From: Flavobacteriaceae bacterium
GTDB lineage: Bacteria > Bacteroidota > Bacteroidia > Flavobacteriales > Flavobacteriaceae
Length of the DNA: 57,163 nucleotides
NCBI GenBank assembly: GCA_027073495.1
Contig: JALSVQ010000049.1
Span: 900-58,062, forward strand
Direction of reading: 5' to 3'
Shown here: positions 7,551-17,178 of the stretch, one piece after another
Numbering within the stretch: the stretch's first letter is position 1
Layout: each line of letters starts with the position of its first letter
Translations under genes and position numbers: made by a program
Notes under the pieces: generated by a model
What the model saw: the letters and a program-made list of their open reading frames with translations, nothing else
What the model was told of the DNA's origin: nothing
Databases searched by the model: none

Positions 7551-8363
7551 CTATATTGATTTTATAAATATTCGTAATTTTTTATAAGGAATAGCCATTC
7601 TTTTATAAAATGGAAGTTTTAGTGCTTTATAAGCTTTTATTAACGTTTTAGCTTTAGGTAAAGCCCGAGATTTGGTATAATAACGTATTGCTTTGGTGTA
7701 AACATAGCGTTTATCTTTTCCTTTTAAACATTCAAATAGTGATGATTTTGCTGTGTTTTCAAAGTAAAAAAGCTTTTTTATTCGTTTTTCCCTTATTTTT
7801 ATTTGTGTCAAAAATTTCCAATCATTATACCAAGTTGGCATTACAAAATGCTGCTGTTCCAGTTGAGCTCCTAGCGTTTTTATAGGTGTTTTTAGGTTTT
7901 TTGAATGAAGTTTTACCGCCAAGCTGATAACTAAAAGCATTTGTTCTTCTCTAGATTTTGGTTGTTTCTCCGTTACAGTACTATTCCAAAACGTATTCAT
8001 TTTTTCTGTAGATAAACCAGTTGATAAAGCATTATTCTGAAACATAAATTTAGATTTATTTGCTATAGAATCATTCGGAAATAAAATGCGTTGTACCAAA
8101 GCATAAAACACAGCTTTATCTGGAGTTTTACTAATGCTAAAACTGTTTGCTAATGCATCAAAAAATAAACTGTTTTTTTTCTTCTCTTTAGACAAATAAA
8201 AATGACTAGCTGCTATTTCTGCATTAGTTGTATTTGATTTTATCAAGCCAATATTATGCTGTTTATTGATTAATTTCAAAAAACGATATTCGGTTACTAC
8301 ATCAAACTGAGCAAACAATTGCAAAGGCATTAAGAGTAATAAAATGTATTTTAACTTTTTCAT
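7551..8363 (-). CDS. Secreted/periplasmic protein of unknown function
   Basis: 270 residues. An N-terminal Sec signal peptide (MKKLKYILLLLMPLQLFAQ, likely cut after FAQ) is followed by a helix-rich, strongly basic body, especially the last 60 residues. No domain recognised. It begins 3 bp after the upstream gene and ends 2 bp before the next, so it is part of the icmF operon. Confidence 0.75.
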   Translation of the reverse strand: MKKLKYILLLLMPLQLFAQFDVVTEYRFLKLINKQHNIGLIKSNTTNAEIAASHFYLSKEKKKNSLFFDALANSFSISKTPDKAVFYALVQRILFPNDSIANKSKFMFQNNALSTGLSTEKMNTFWNSTVTEKQPKSREEQMLLVISLAVKLHSKNLKTPIKTLGAQLEQQHFVMPTWYNDWKFLTQIKIREKRIKKLFYFENTAKSSLFECLKGKDKRYVYTKAIRYYTKSRALPKAKTLIKAYKALKLPFYKRMAIPYKKLRIFIKSI

Positions 8364-8366
8364 TTC

Positions 8367-8918
8367 TTAAAAATTTAGACACAATGAAATTGAAGGATTT
8401 ACTAGATTCTCATTGAATGATAATTGCTTTTCCATCTTTAACTTAATACCGTACTTATAGCGAATTTGTTCTTGTTTTGTTTTCAAAACACGTTTCCCAT
8501 GAATCCAATCATACACGTAACTTGTTGCTATAATAGAAAGTGAAGTATAATACAACAAACGATCGGTCTTCAATGCGGGATCGGTAAGCATATCTCTATA
8601 ACTCTTATTATAGTTGTTCAATCTGATATAATTAGCTGTAAGCCCCGCATAACCAGTCATTCTAGCTGCAAGTATATAATAACCTCTTTTGGTATCTTTG
8701 GCTTTAAAATGAATATAACCCGGAACTATAGTAGCATACATCATATCCATCATTTTGATATCTCGAGACAACATTTGGTAGTCTTCAAAGGTCATATTTT
8801 CATATAAATCGGGCATTTTTTCTTTATCACCAATATAGCGATTGTACAAACTCATATCTTGTGCAAAAGTCATTTTTACAAAGAAAAAAATGAGTATAAT
8901 TAAATAATTGTTTTTCAT
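8367..8918 (-). CDS. Secreted protein of unknown function (DUF5683-like flavour)
   Basis: 183 residues from the ATG at 8918. An upstream ATG at 8984 would add 22 residues overlapping icmF and hide the signal peptide, so I chose MKNNYLIILIFFFVKMTFAQ, a typical Flavobacteriaceae signal peptide ending in AQ. The middle holds a weakly hydrophobic segment (TIVPGYIHFKAKDTKRGYYI; PG-x-hydrophobic) reminiscent of small inner-membrane or periplasmic DUF5683-type proteins, but the match is weak. It starts 22 bp after the icmF stop. Confidence 0.7.
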   Translation of the reverse strand: MKNNYLIILIFFFVKMTFAQDMSLYNRYIGDKEKMPDLYENMTFEDYQMLSRDIKMMDMMYATIVPGYIHFKAKDTKRGYYILAARMTGYAGLTANYIRLNNYNKSYRDMLTDPALKTDRLLYYTSLSIIATSYVYDWIHGKRVLKTKQEQIRYKYGIKLKMEKQLSFNENLVNPSISLCLNF

Positions 8919-8940
8919 TTCAATACTATTTTCTGCAAAT

Positions 8941-11900
8941 TTACATATTTCTACGATATTGACCACCAACTTTAAACAAAGCATTTGTTATTTGCCCCAA
9001 AGAGAATGTTTTGGAAACTTCCATTAGCTTGTCAAAGATATTCTCATTACTTACAGCTGCTTTTTGTAAATTGCTCAAAACGTTTTCTTGCGATGCTTTA
9101 TTTAAAGTCTGTACTGTGGCAACTGTATTAAGCTGAAATTGTTTCTCGTCTTCGGTAGCGCGAACTACTTCTTTGGGCAAAACTGTTGGAGAACCTTTTT
9201 TATTTAAAAATGTATTCACACCTATTATTGGAAATTTTCCATTGTGTTTTAAGGTTTCATAATACAAACTTTCTTCTTGTATTTTACTACGTTGATACAT
9301 GGTTTCCATTGCGCCTAAAACACCACCTCGTTCTGTCAATCTATCAAACTCTGTAAGTACTGCTTTTTCTACAAGATCGGTTAATTCTTCTATAATAAAT
9401 GCACCTTGAATAGGGTTTTCATTTTTAGCCAATCCCAGTTCTTTATTGATAATAAGCTGTATTGCCATTGCTCTACGTACAGATTCTTCTGTAGGCGTAG
9501 TAATAGCTTCATCATAAGCATTGGTGTGCAGCGAATTACAATTATCATAGATAGCATAAAGCGCTTGTAATGTTGTTCGGATATCATTAAAATCAATTTC
9601 TTGCGCATGCAATGAACGTCCCGAAGTTTGAATATGATATTTAAGCATTTGCGCACGTGCATTGGCACCATATTTAAGTTTTAAAGCTTTTGACCATATT
9701 TTTCGTGCTACACGTCCTATTACAGCATACTCTGGGTCAATACCATTAGAGAAAAAGAACGAAAGATTTGGTCCAAATTCATTGATATCCATACCTCTAG
9801 AAAGATAATACTCTACATAGGTAAAACCATTTGCTAAGGTAAAGGCTAGCTGTGTAATTGGATTTGCTCCTGCTTCTGCTATATGATAGCCTGAAATGGA
9901 AACCGAATAGAAGTTTCGCACTCCATTTTTTATAAAATATTCTTGTACATCACCCATTAAACGTAAGGCAAATTCTGTAGAGAAAATACATGTATTTTGC
10001 GCTTGATCTTCTTTGAGAATATCGGCTTGTACCGTACCACGTACTTGCATTAACGTCTTTGTTTTTATATCGTCATAGATTGCTTTAGGTAGCACCTCAT
10101 CTCCTGTAATACCTAATAGTAGTAATCCTAATCCGTCATTACCTTGTGGCAAATCACCATTATAATGTGGTCTTGTTAGTCCTTTTGCTTCATATTTATT
10201 ATACAGTGTTTCTTCAACTTTGGCAGTTAAATCATTTGCTTTTATATAGCGTTCACAATTTTGGTCTATAGCAGCATTCATAAAAAAACCAAGCAGCATC
10301 GGAGCAGGTCCATTGATGGTCATACTCACAGAAGTCATTGGATTGGACAAATCAAAACCTGAATACAGTTTTTTAGCATCATCAAGACAACAAATAGAAA
10401 CTCCTGAATTTCCTATTTTTCCATAAATATCAGGGCGTTTATCAGGGTCATTACCATAAAGCGTCACACTATCAAAGGCTGTGGACAGACGTTTTGCAGG
10501 CATTCCTAAACTCACATAATGAAAACGTCTATTGGTACGTTCAGGGCCGCCTTCTCCAGCAAACATACGTGTAGGGTCTTCTCCTGTGCGTTTAAAAGGA
10601 TACAAACCTGCTGTATAAGGAAAACTCCCCGGTACATTTTCTTGCAATAGCCATTGTAGAATATCTCCCCAAGCTTTATACTTTGGTAAAGCTATCTTTG
10701 GTATCTCATTTTGTGATAATGATGTACTATGCGTAGGAATATTAATTTCTTTATTACGTACTTTAAACGTGTAAACTGCAGCTTTATATTTGGCTACTAA
10801 ATTTTCCCATTCTTCTAGCTGTTCCCAGTTATGCGGATCTAAATCTTTTTTAACGGTTTTAAAGGTGTCAATCAGCTGTTTAATAAAAGATTGATTTTCA
10901 TTTTCTTCTGCTAGCAATGCTTTAAAATAATCATCAATTTCGGTTAATGTATTCGGAGCTTTAGCTACTACTGTAACAAGTGTTTTATATATAGCATAAA
11001 GCTTTTGTGCAACTTCATTTTGTTTTTTTACCCAAAGGTCATACGCTCTGTTATTTTCTGCTATTTCAGATAGATAACGCACGCGTTTAGGCGGAATTAC
11101 AAATATTTTTTCAGATAATTCATTTGAAATATGATATGCAGAATGGAAATCTCCTGTTGTATTTTCATCTAGTTTATCTAAAACAGCTTTGTACAAACTG
11201 TTCATTCCAGGATCATTGAACTGCGAGGCTATTGTGCCAAAAATAGGTAAATCATCCATTGGTGTATCCCATAGATTATGATTGCGCATATATTGTTTTT
11301 TAACATCACGCAAAGCATCTAAAGCACCTCGTTTATCAAATTTATTAATCGCTACAATATCAGCAAAATCTAACATATCGATTTTCTCTAACTGTGTAGC
11401 TGCTCCAAACTCAGGCGTCATCACATAAAGTGAAACATCAGAATGTTCTATAATTTCGGTATCGGACTGCCCAATACCTGAAGTTTCAAGAATAATCAAA
11501 TCAAAAGCACTTGCTTTTAGTATTTGCAAAGCCTCATTGACATGTTTGCTCAAAGCCAAATTGCTCTGACGTGTAGCCAAAGAGCGCATATAAACACGCT
11601 CGCTATTAATAGCGTTCATTCGTATTCTATCGCCTAACAAAGCGCCTCCTGTTTTTCGCTTGGAAGGATCTACAGAGACAATGGCTATTTTTTTAGTATC
11701 AAATTCTAATAAAAAACGACGTACCAGTTCATCTACCAAAGATGATTTACCTGCACCTCCTGTACCTGTTATCCCTAGAATAGGTGTTTTCGATTTTTTA
11801 GCTAATTGATGTATTTTCTCAAAAATAGCTTCATTATCAGTAGGAAAATTTTCTGCTGCACTAATTAAATGCGGAATAGCAGTTACTGCAATGGCATCCC

Positions 11901-12366
11901 CTACTTTAGAGTCAACTGCTGCTCCAACAGGAAAATCTGCTTGAGAAACCAAATCATTAATCATACCTTGCAAACCCATTTTACGACCATCATCAGGATG
12001 ATAAATACGTGTAATACCATAGGCTTGTAATTCAGCTATTTCTTCAGGAAGAATAGTACCTCCTCCTCCAGCAAATATTTTGATTTGCGAAGCGCCACGC
12101 TCTTGCAATAAATCGTACATATATTTAAGATACTCTACGTGTCCGCCTTGATATGAGGTCATAGCTATAGCTTGCACATCTTCTTGAATGGCCGTATTTA
12201 CTACTTCGTCTACACTCCTATCGTGTCCGAGATGAATCACTTCACAACCTGTGGACTGTATAATACGACGCATAATATTAATCGCTGCGTCGTGCCCATC
12301 AAATAGTGATGCTGCGGTTACTATGCGTATTTTATTTTTGGGTTTGTATGGTTTAATGATTTCCAT
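8941..12366 (-). CDS. icmF: Fused isobutyryl-CoA mutase / methylmalonyl-CoA mutase family protein (IcmF)
   Basis: 1141 residues, close to known IcmF. B12-dependent carbon-skeleton mutase with its own G-protein chaperone. The adenosylcobalamin domain is at 10-145 (FDGHDAAIN with the base-off His, [15 protein letters not shown]). The MeaB-like GTPase is at about 190-420 (P-loop GTGGAGKS at 201-208; switch [13 protein letters not shown] base-recognition motif). A linker follows, then the TIM-barrel substrate domain from about 560 ([34 protein letters not shown]). IcmF enzymes interconvert isobutyryl-CoA and n-butyryl-CoA, some also pivalyl-CoA; exact specificity here is not settled. It leads an operon with four small genes. 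A separate methylmalonyl-CoA mutase large subunit lies at 51.6-53.7 kb, so the two probably have different substrates. Confidence 0.95.
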   Translation of the reverse strand: MEIIKPYKPKNKIRIVTAASLFDGHDAAINIMRRIIQSTGCEVIHLGHDRSVDEVVNTAIQEDVQAIAMTSYQGGHVEYLKYMYDLLQERGASQIKIFAGGGGTILPEEIAELQAYGITRIYHPDDGRKMGLQGMINDLVSQADFPVGAAVDSKVGDAIAVTAIPHLISAAENFPTDNEAIFEKIHQLAKKSKTPILGITGTGGAGKSSLVDELVRRFLLEFDTKKIAIVSVDPSKRKTGGALLGDRIRMNAINSERVYMRSLATRQSNLALSKHVNEALQILKASAFDLIILETSGIGQSDTEIIEHSDVSLYVMTPEFGAATQLEKIDMLDFADIVAINKFDKRGALDALRDVKKQYMRNHNLWDTPMDDLPIFGTIASQFNDPGMNSLYKAVLDKLDENTTGDFHSAYHISNELSEKIFVIPPKRVRYLSEIAENNRAYDLWVKKQNEVAQKLYAIYKTLVTVVAKAPNTLTEIDDYFKALLAEENENQSFIKQLIDTFKTVKKDLDPHNWEQLEEWENLVAKYKAAVYTFKVRNKEINIPTHSTSLSQNEIPKIALPKYKAWGDILQWLLQENVPGSFPYTAGLYPFKRTGEDPTRMFAGEGGPERTNRRFHYVSLGMPAKRLSTAFDSVTLYGNDPDKRPDIYGKIGNSGVSICCLDDAKKLYSGFDLSNPMTSVSMTINGPAPMLLGFFMNAAIDQNCERYIKANDLTAKVEETLYNKYEAKGLTRPHYNGDLPQGNDGLGLLLLGITGDEVLPKAIYDDIKTKTLMQVRGTVQADILKEDQAQNTCIFSTEFALRLMGDVQEYFIKNGVRNFYSVSISGYHIAEAGANPITQLAFTLANGFTYVEYYLSRGMDINEFGPNLSFFFSNGIDPEYAVIGRVARKIWSKALKLKYGANARAQMLKYHIQTSGRSLHAQEIDFNDIRTTLQALYAIYDNCNSLHTNAYDEAITTPTEESVRRAMAIQLIINKELGLAKNENPIQGAFIIEELTDLVEKAVLTEFDRLTERGGVLGAMETMYQRSKIQEESLYYETLKHNGKFPIIGVNTFLNKKGSPTVLPKEVVRATEDEKQFQLNTVATVQTLNKASQENVLSNLQKAAVSNENIFDKLMEVSKTFSLGQITNALFKVGGQYRRNM

Positions 12367-12460
12367 TACATATTTTTTTTAAGGGTCTGCAATTTACAAA
12401 AATTATACGAGATTTTTTTATAAACAACATTAATTAATGCGGCATTAAAAATAATTTTAG

Positions 12461-12468
12461 TAGCTTTG
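12461..12468 (+). promoter_or_regulatory. Bacteroidota -7 element (TAGCTTTG)
   Basis: Matches TAnnTTTG and lies 25 bp before the ATG at 12494, in the divergent region shared with icmF. Confidence 0.55.
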
Positions 12469-12493
12469 TAAAGAACTAATCAAATATAAAAAC

Positions 12494-13018
12494 ATGGACA
12501 ATCAAACGAAGACAATTGGACAGAAATGGGGTTTAATTTTAGGAGGAGTATTAGCTGCTATTACTATTATAGTCTATAGTATAGATGTTTCATTACTTGT
12601 AAATTTCAGCTTTAGCCTTTTGCTTATAGCTATAGTTTTAGCTATTGGCTTTATGGCTGCCAAAGAATACAAAGCTGTAAATGGAGGCTTTGGAAGTTTT
12701 AGTGACATCTTAAAAACTTTAATCATTACTTTTGCAATTGGCGTATTAATCTCTTTTATCGTTAAATTCATTCTATTTAATTTTATTGATACGAATGTAA
12801 TGCAACAAATGATTGATTTATCAGGAGAAAAGTCACAAGAATTGGCAGAAACAATGGGCGTTGAAATGACTGAAGAAGCTGTAGACAAAATAAGAGAAAC
12901 AAATCCATTTAGTGCAAGCAAAATGTTTTTAAGTTATATTATCGTTACAGCAGGAAATATTATCTTTGGATTGATAATAGCTGCTATTACAAAAAACAAA
13001 AAACCAGAATTTGAATAA
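12494..13018 (+). CDS. DUF4199 family membrane protein
   Basis: 174 residues with four membrane helices (about 11-30, 34-52, 73-95, 140-163). A soluble loop between helices 3 and 4 (about 98-138) is acidic. This matches the Bacteroidota DUF4199 family, whose members commonly precede a family 2 glycosyltransferase, as here. Function unknown. Inner membrane. The 3' end overlaps the next gene by 8 bp, so the two are co-translated. Confidence 0.85.
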   Translation: MDNQTKTIGQKWGLILGGVLAAITIIVYSIDVSLLVNFSFSLLLIAIVLAIGFMAAKEYKAVNGGFGSFSDILKTLIITFAIGVLISFIVKFILFNFIDTNVMQQMIDLSGEKSQELAETMGVEMTEEAVDKIRETNPFSASKMFLSYIIVTAGNIIFGLIIAAITKNKKPEFE

Positions 13019-13982
13019 TAAAACAAACATAACTGTACTCATACCGCTACTCAATGAAGCGGAATCAATACAAGAACTTAATGATTGGATTGTAAAAGTA
13101 ATGCAGTCCAATCATTTTTCGTATGAAATCTATTATCTTGATGATGGTAGCACAGATGATTCTTGGAAAATTATTCAAGACCTAAGTAAAACCAATTCAA
13201 ACGTCAAAGGGATACGTTTCAGACGTAATTATGGTAAATCACAAGCGCTTCATGCAGGTTTTGAAAAAGCCAAAGGCGCAGTAGTCATCACTATGGATGC
13301 TGACCTACAAGATAGTCCTGACGAAATACCCGCTTTGTATCAAAAAATAATCAATGAACAATTTGACTTGGTTTCGGGTTGGAAAAAGAAACGCTACGAT
13401 TCTAAAATACGCAAAAATATTCCTTCAAAATTATTTAACTGGGCTGCCCGAAAGACTTCTGGAGTGCAACTCAATGATTTTAACTGTGGGCTCAAAGCCT
13501 ATAAAAATGAAGTGGTAAAAAACATAGATGTTCATGGTGAAATGCATCGTTATATTCCTGTGCTTGCCAAAAATGCAGGCTTTCATCATATTGGAGAACA
13601 AGTAGTACAGCATCAAGCACGTAAATATGGTGTGAGTAAATTTGGGATGAGCCGTTTTATCAATGGTTTTCTTGACCTTATTACCTTATGGTTTATCAGT
13701 AAATTTGGCAAGCGTCCCATGCATTTCTTTGGCGCATTAGGTCTTTTGATGTTCTTTATTGGTTTTTTATCAGCTTTTAGCATTGGCGTAATGAAACTTT
13801 ATAAACTCTATCATCATTTACCAACGATACTAGTGACAAACAACCCCTTGTTTTATATCGCACTAACTACTATGCTTATTGGTATCCAGTTTTTCTTAGC
13901 TGGTTTCTTAGGTGAACTTATATTACGCAGTAAAAGCAATACAAAACGTTACGAAATAGCAGAGGAGATTATTAAATCATAA
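13011..13982 (+). CDS. Glycosyltransferase family 2, polyprenyl-phosphate sugar transferase type
   Basis: 323 residues. The GT-A domain (about 5-230) carries VLIPLLNEAESI, the nucleotide-sugar Asp region YLDDGSTDDSW and the metal motif DADLQDSPDE. Two C-terminal membrane helices follow (about 238-262 and 283-306). This layout resembles DPM1/GtrB enzymes that load a sugar onto undecaprenyl phosphate at the cytosolic face for export to glycans. The start is TTG at 13011, 8 bp inside the DUF4199 gene; there is no ATG nearby and the GT-A motif begins at residue 9. Sugar specificity unknown. Confidence 0.88.
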   Translation: MNNKTNITVLIPLLNEAESIQELNDWIVKVMQSNHFSYEIYYLDDGSTDDSWKIIQDLSKTNSNVKGIRFRRNYGKSQALHAGFEKAKGAVVITMDADLQDSPDEIPALYQKIINEQFDLVSGWKKKRYDSKIRKNIPSKLFNWAARKTSGVQLNDFNCGLKAYKNEVVKNIDVHGEMHRYIPVLAKNAGFHHIGEQVVQHQARKYGVSKFGMSRFINGFLDLITLWFISKFGKRPMHFFGALGLLMFFIGFLSAFSIGVMKLYKLYHHLPTILVTNNPLFYIALTTMLIGIQFFLAGFLGELILRSKSNTKRYEIAEEIIKS

Positions 13983-14068
13983 TCAATAAAAATTTCGATT
14001 TCTCATTTTTTTTAGCAACGCTATAACTCAATACTTCTATTTATTTTTCACTTTTCATTATACATTTT

Positions 14069-14938
14069 TCAACCTTTATAAGCTAATAAAGTGTTTTTAA
14101 GCAACATTGCAATAGTCATAGGACCAACACCTCCAGGAACAGGTGTAATATACGATGCTTTAGGAGCTACAGTATCAAAGGCAACATCACCAACCAAGCG
14201 GTAACCACGTTTTCTTGAAGCATCTTCTACCCTATTTATTCCTACATCAATTATGACTACACCTTCTTTGACCATAGCTGCAGTTACAAAATGAGGTTTT
14301 CCAATGGCTGCAATGATAATATCCGCTTCTAGCAAGAGTTTATCCAAATTTTTGGTTTTAGAATGTGCTAGTGTAACTGTAGCATTACCATAAGGTTTGT
14401 TTAGACTAAGTAATATACTCGTAGGACGTCCTACAATATTACTTCGCCCCAAAACTACAACACGCTTCCCTTTTGTTTCAATGCCATAAGCTTTAATAAG
14501 TGTAATAATACCATAAGGCGTAGCTGGTATAATAGTTTCGAGATTAAGTGTAAGTTTACCCATATTTACAGGATGAAAACCATCCACATCTTTTTCTGGC
14601 GCTACAGCTAGTAATATCTTATTAGCATCAATATGTTTGGGCAAGGGTAACTGAACAATATAACCATCAACAGTAGAATCAGTATTCAATTGTTTAATCA
14701 AATCCAAAAGTACTGCTTCTGTAGTATCAGCATCAAGATGGATTAATGATGAATCAAAACCTACCATATTACAAGCTTTTACCTTGCTTTTTACATAACT
14801 CAGACTTGCAGTATTTTCTCCTACTAGCACAGCAATAAGATTTGGCACACGCTTACCTTCAGTTTTTAACTGCTCTACTGATTCTTTAATTTCAGTTTTT
14901 ATTTGAAGCGCTGTTGCCTTACCATCTAGTAGTATCAT
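14069..14938 (-). CDS. folD: Bifunctional methylenetetrahydrofolate dehydrogenase / cyclohydrolase
   Basis: 289 residues, the usual FolD length. Converts 5,10-methylene-THF to 10-formyl-THF via methenyl-THF using NADP, in the cytosolic one-carbon pathway. Signatures: YVKSKVKACNMVG with the catalytic YxxxK, VDGYIVQLPLPKHID, PEKDVDGFHP, the Rossmann region VVLGRSNIVGRP, and PVPGGVGPMTIAMLL. It starts 4 bp after ffh and is probably co-transcribed with it. glyA, at 20.9 kb, feeds the same pool. Confidence 0.97.
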   Translation of the reverse strand: MILLDGKATALQIKTEIKESVEQLKTEGKRVPNLIAVLVGENTASLSYVKSKVKACNMVGFDSSLIHLDADTTEAVLLDLIKQLNTDSTVDGYIVQLPLPKHIDANKILLAVAPEKDVDGFHPVNMGKLTLNLETIIPATPYGIITLIKAYGIETKGKRVVVLGRSNIVGRPTSILLSLNKPYGNATVTLAHSKTKNLDKLLLEADIIIAAIGKPHFVTAAMVKEGVVIIDVGINRVEDASRKRGYRLVGDVAFDTVAPKASYITPVPGGVGPMTIAMLLKNTLLAYKG

Positions 14939-14942
14939 ATTA

Positions 14943-16271
14943 TTATTGCATTCCTTTCATCATTTTCATCATACGTCCTGCACCACCACCTTGCATCATC
15001 TTCATCATTTTACTCATCTGCGTAAACTGTTTCATCAGCTGATTGACTTCGGTAACTGTAGAACCAGAACCTTTTGCAATACGTTTCTTACGACTTGCAT
15101 TTATTATTTGTGGTTTAGTACGTTCCTCTGGTGTCATAGAGTGTATTATAGCTTCAATACCTTTGAAAGCATCATCTTCAATATCCACATCTTTCATCAT
15201 TTTTCCAGCGCCTGGTATCATCCCAACCAAGTCTTTCATATTCCCCATTTTTTTAACCTGCTGTATTTGCTTTAAGAAATCATCAAAACCAAATTGATTT
15301 TTAGCAATTTTCTTTTGTATTTTTCGTGCCTCTTCTTCATCAAATTGTTCCTGTGCACGTTCTACAAGCGAAACCACATCCCCCATTCCCAAAATACGTT
15401 CTGCCATACGGTCAGGGTGAAATATATCAATAGCCTCCATTTTCTCCCCAGTACCAATAAACTTGATAGGTTTATTAACCACTGTTTTGATAGAAAGCGC
15501 AGCTCCACCACGTGTATCACCATCGAGTTTGGTCAATACAACACCATCAAAATTAAGTATATCATTAAAGGCTTTGGCAGTATTAACCGCATCTTGCCCT
15601 GTCATAGCATCCACTACAAAAAGCGTCTCTTGAGGTTTCACTGTTTGATGAATAGCTGCAATTTCATTCATCATTTCGGTATCCACTGCCAAACGACCTG
15701 CCGTATCCAAAATCACAACATTGTGCCCGTTAGATTTAGCATGTTTTATAGCATTTGTAGCAATAGAAACTGGGTTTTTATTTTCGCGCTCCGAATACAC
15801 TTCAACACCAATCTGATCTCCAACAACATGAAGCTGATCAATTGCCGCAGGACGATAGACATCACAAGCAACCAAAAGCGGATTTTTTGTTTTTTTATTT
15901 TTCAAAAAATTAGCCAATTTCCCTGAGAAAGTTGTTTTTCCTGATCCTTGTAGACCCGACATCAAAATCACAGAAGGACTCGCAGCTAGATTAATACCAA
16001 CAGTCTCCCCTCCCATCAATTCAGTCAGCTCATCCTTTACTATTTTTACTAATAATTGGCTCGGCTGCAACGATGTCAATACATTTTGTCCAAGCGCTTT
16101 TTCTTTTACACGTTTGGTAAAATCTTTCGCTATCTTAAAATTCACATCGGCATCAAGCAATGCACGTCGCACTTCTTTAAGCGTTTCTGCTACATTTACT
16201 TCCGTTATTTTTCCGTGTCCTTTAAGAACATGTAAGGCTTTATCAAGTTTATCACTTAAACTATTAAACAT
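14943..16271 (-). CDS. ffh: Signal recognition particle protein Ffh (SRP54)
   Basis: 442 residues. GTPase that binds 4.5S RNA and signal sequences of nascent membrane proteins and delivers them to FtsY. N-domain four-helix bundle 1-90; G-domain with P-loop GLQGSGKTT, DVYRPAAIDQL, LDTAGR and TKLDGD; and a Met-rich M-domain from about 300, ending in repeated M, K and G residues. The RNA-binding segment contains RKKRIAKGSGSTVTEVN. A -7 element (TATCTTTG) lies 30 bp before the ATG. Confidence 0.97.
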   Translation of the reverse strand: MFNSLSDKLDKALHVLKGHGKITEVNVAETLKEVRRALLDADVNFKIAKDFTKRVKEKALGQNVLTSLQPSQLLVKIVKDELTELMGGETVGINLAASPSVILMSGLQGSGKTTFSGKLANFLKNKKTKNPLLVACDVYRPAAIDQLHVVGDQIGVEVYSERENKNPVSIATNAIKHAKSNGHNVVILDTAGRLAVDTEMMNEIAAIHQTVKPQETLFVVDAMTGQDAVNTAKAFNDILNFDGVVLTKLDGDTRGGAALSIKTVVNKPIKFIGTGEKMEAIDIFHPDRMAERILGMGDVVSLVERAQEQFDEEEARKIQKKIAKNQFGFDDFLKQIQQVKKMGNMKDLVGMIPGAGKMMKDVDIEDDAFKGIEAIIHSMTPEERTKPQIINASRKKRIAKGSGSTVTEVNQLMKQFTQMSKMMKMMQGGGAGRMMKMMKGMQ

Positions 16272-16300
16272 AATCTCTTGCTTTTTTTATTTTGAAAACA

Positions 16301-16308
16301 CAAAGATA
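16301..16308 (-). promoter_or_regulatory. Bacteroidota -7 element for ffh-folD
   Basis: TATCTTTG on the minus strand, 30 bp before the ffh ATG, consistent with TAnnTTTG. Confidence 0.6.
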
Positions 16309-16352
16309 TTAAAAATCTAGCTCTTGAAATAGTATTTTTATAACCTTTTTTT

Positions 16353-16427
16353 AGGGCGTGCCCTTTGGTCAGGCTATCCGCTATATCTCCAATTGTATTG
16401 GAGGATGCCGCTACTATCCTTCACGCA
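16353..16427 (+). repeat. Structured intergenic element, REP-like, GC-rich for this genome
   Basis: A 75-bp block far richer in GC than its surroundings. It begins AGGGCGTGCCCT (palindromic), continues GGTCAGGCTATCCGCTATAT, has a perfect 7-bp hairpin with 3-nt loop at 16387-16403, and ends with GCCGCTACTATCCTTCACGC. From memory this composition matches a dispersed element found between genes in many Bacteroidota. It is non-coding here, between divergent genes. Confidence 0.65.
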
Positions 16428-16482
16428 ACAACAATTAAACATTTTAGCTCACATCAAAACTCCTATTTCTAAAAAAAATATG

Positions 16483-16490
16483 TATTTTTG
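16483..16490 (+). promoter_or_regulatory. Bacteroidota -7 element (TATTTTTG)
   Basis: TAnnTTTG match, 28 bp before the ATG at 16519. It supports that start over the in-frame TTG at 16393, which lies inside the REP-like element. Confidence 0.6.
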
Positions 16491-16518
16491 TAGTATTAAT
16501 TTAAAACAAAAAAAGAAC

Positions 16519-17067
16519 ATGGGATTTTTTAGTAACTTATTCAAAAAGAGTAAAAAAGTAGTATCAGAAGCAGGAGACATTATAGAAAATGTAGCTGACA
16601 ACGCATCTGACTTAGCAGGTGATGTTTTAGACAAAACCAAAGAAGTAGCTAGTGAAGTAGCTGACAAAGCAGGTGATGCTTATGACAAAGCAAAAGAAGT
16701 TGCTAGCGAAGTAGCTGATAACGCAAGTGATATAGCAGGTGATGTAGTTGACAAAACCAAAGAAGTAGCCAGTGAAGTTGCTGACAAAGCAGGTGATGCT
16801 TATGACAAAGCAAAAGAAGTAGCTAGTGAAGTAGCTGATAAAGCTGGAGATATAGCAGGTGATGTAGTTGACAAAACCAAAGAAGTAGCAGGCGATGTCT
16901 TTGACAAAGCAAAAGAAGTGACTAGCGAAGTGGCTAACAAAACTGGAGATATAGCAGGCAATGTAGTTGACAAAACCAAAGAAGTAGCTGGAGAAGCACT
17001 TGAAAAAGGAAAAGACATTGTCAACAACAGCGAAGATAGTATAGAAGAAACAACAGAAAATAGTTAA
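16519..17067 (+). CDS. LEA-like / apolipophorin-like amphipathic repeat protein
   Basis: 182 residues from the ATG at 16519. After a basic N-terminus (MGFFSNLFKKSKK) almost the whole protein is built of amphipathic helical repeats of the type DKTKEVASEVA and DKAGDIAGDVV. The repeat unit is 40 residues (120 bp) with 11-residue sub-units, as in group 3 late-embryogenesis-abundant proteins. There is no signal peptide and no Cys or Trp. LEA-like proteins are linked with desiccation, cold or osmotic protection and membrane-surface binding; that role is inferred here. Monocistronic, with its own -7 element and a strong terminator. Confidence 0.82.
   Translation: MGFFSNLFKKSKKVVSEAGDIIENVADNASDLAGDVLDKTKEVASEVADKAGDAYDKAKEVASEVADNASDIAGDVVDKTKEVASEVADKAGDAYDKAKEVASEVADKAGDIAGDVVDKTKEVAGDVFDKAKEVTSEVANKTGDIAGNVVDKTKEVAGEALEKGKDIVNNSEDSIEETTENS
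16621..16980 (+). repeat. 120-bp tandem coding repeats in the LEA-like gene
   Basis: Units begin near 16621, 16741 and 16861, with closely similar DNA in the first two and a shortened, diverged third. Segments such as GACAAAACCAAAGAAGTAGC recur in each unit, including again near 16969. Confidence 0.8.
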
Positions 17068-17095
17068 TCTATTTTTACGTTAATTTTAGTATTAT

Positions 17096-17134
17096 AAAGC
17101 CTTGCATTAATGATGACAAGGCTTTATTTTTTTT
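17096..17134 (+). terminator. Rho-independent terminator after the LEA-like gene
   Basis: A 9-bp stem AAAGCCTTG / CAAGGCTTT with a 12-nt loop, followed directly by a T-rich tract. Confidence 0.85.
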
Positions 17135-17178
17135 AACATTATTGTTCTTTACATCATTTTTTTATCTTAAACATTACC

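Noticed and set aside
14946-15926. Open frames on the plus strand opposite ffh
   Set aside because: They mirror the Met/Lys-rich M-domain and G-domain of ffh in antisense; composition rich in His/Phe/Cys with no start context, so shadow frames.
16393-16518. Upstream extension of the LEA-like gene to a TTG at 16393
   Set aside because: Would translate the GC-rich REP-like element and cross a good -7 promoter element; the ATG at 16519 fits better.
16621-16980. CRISPR-like regular repeats
   Set aside because: Repeats are in-frame coding units of 120 bp with no unique spacers.
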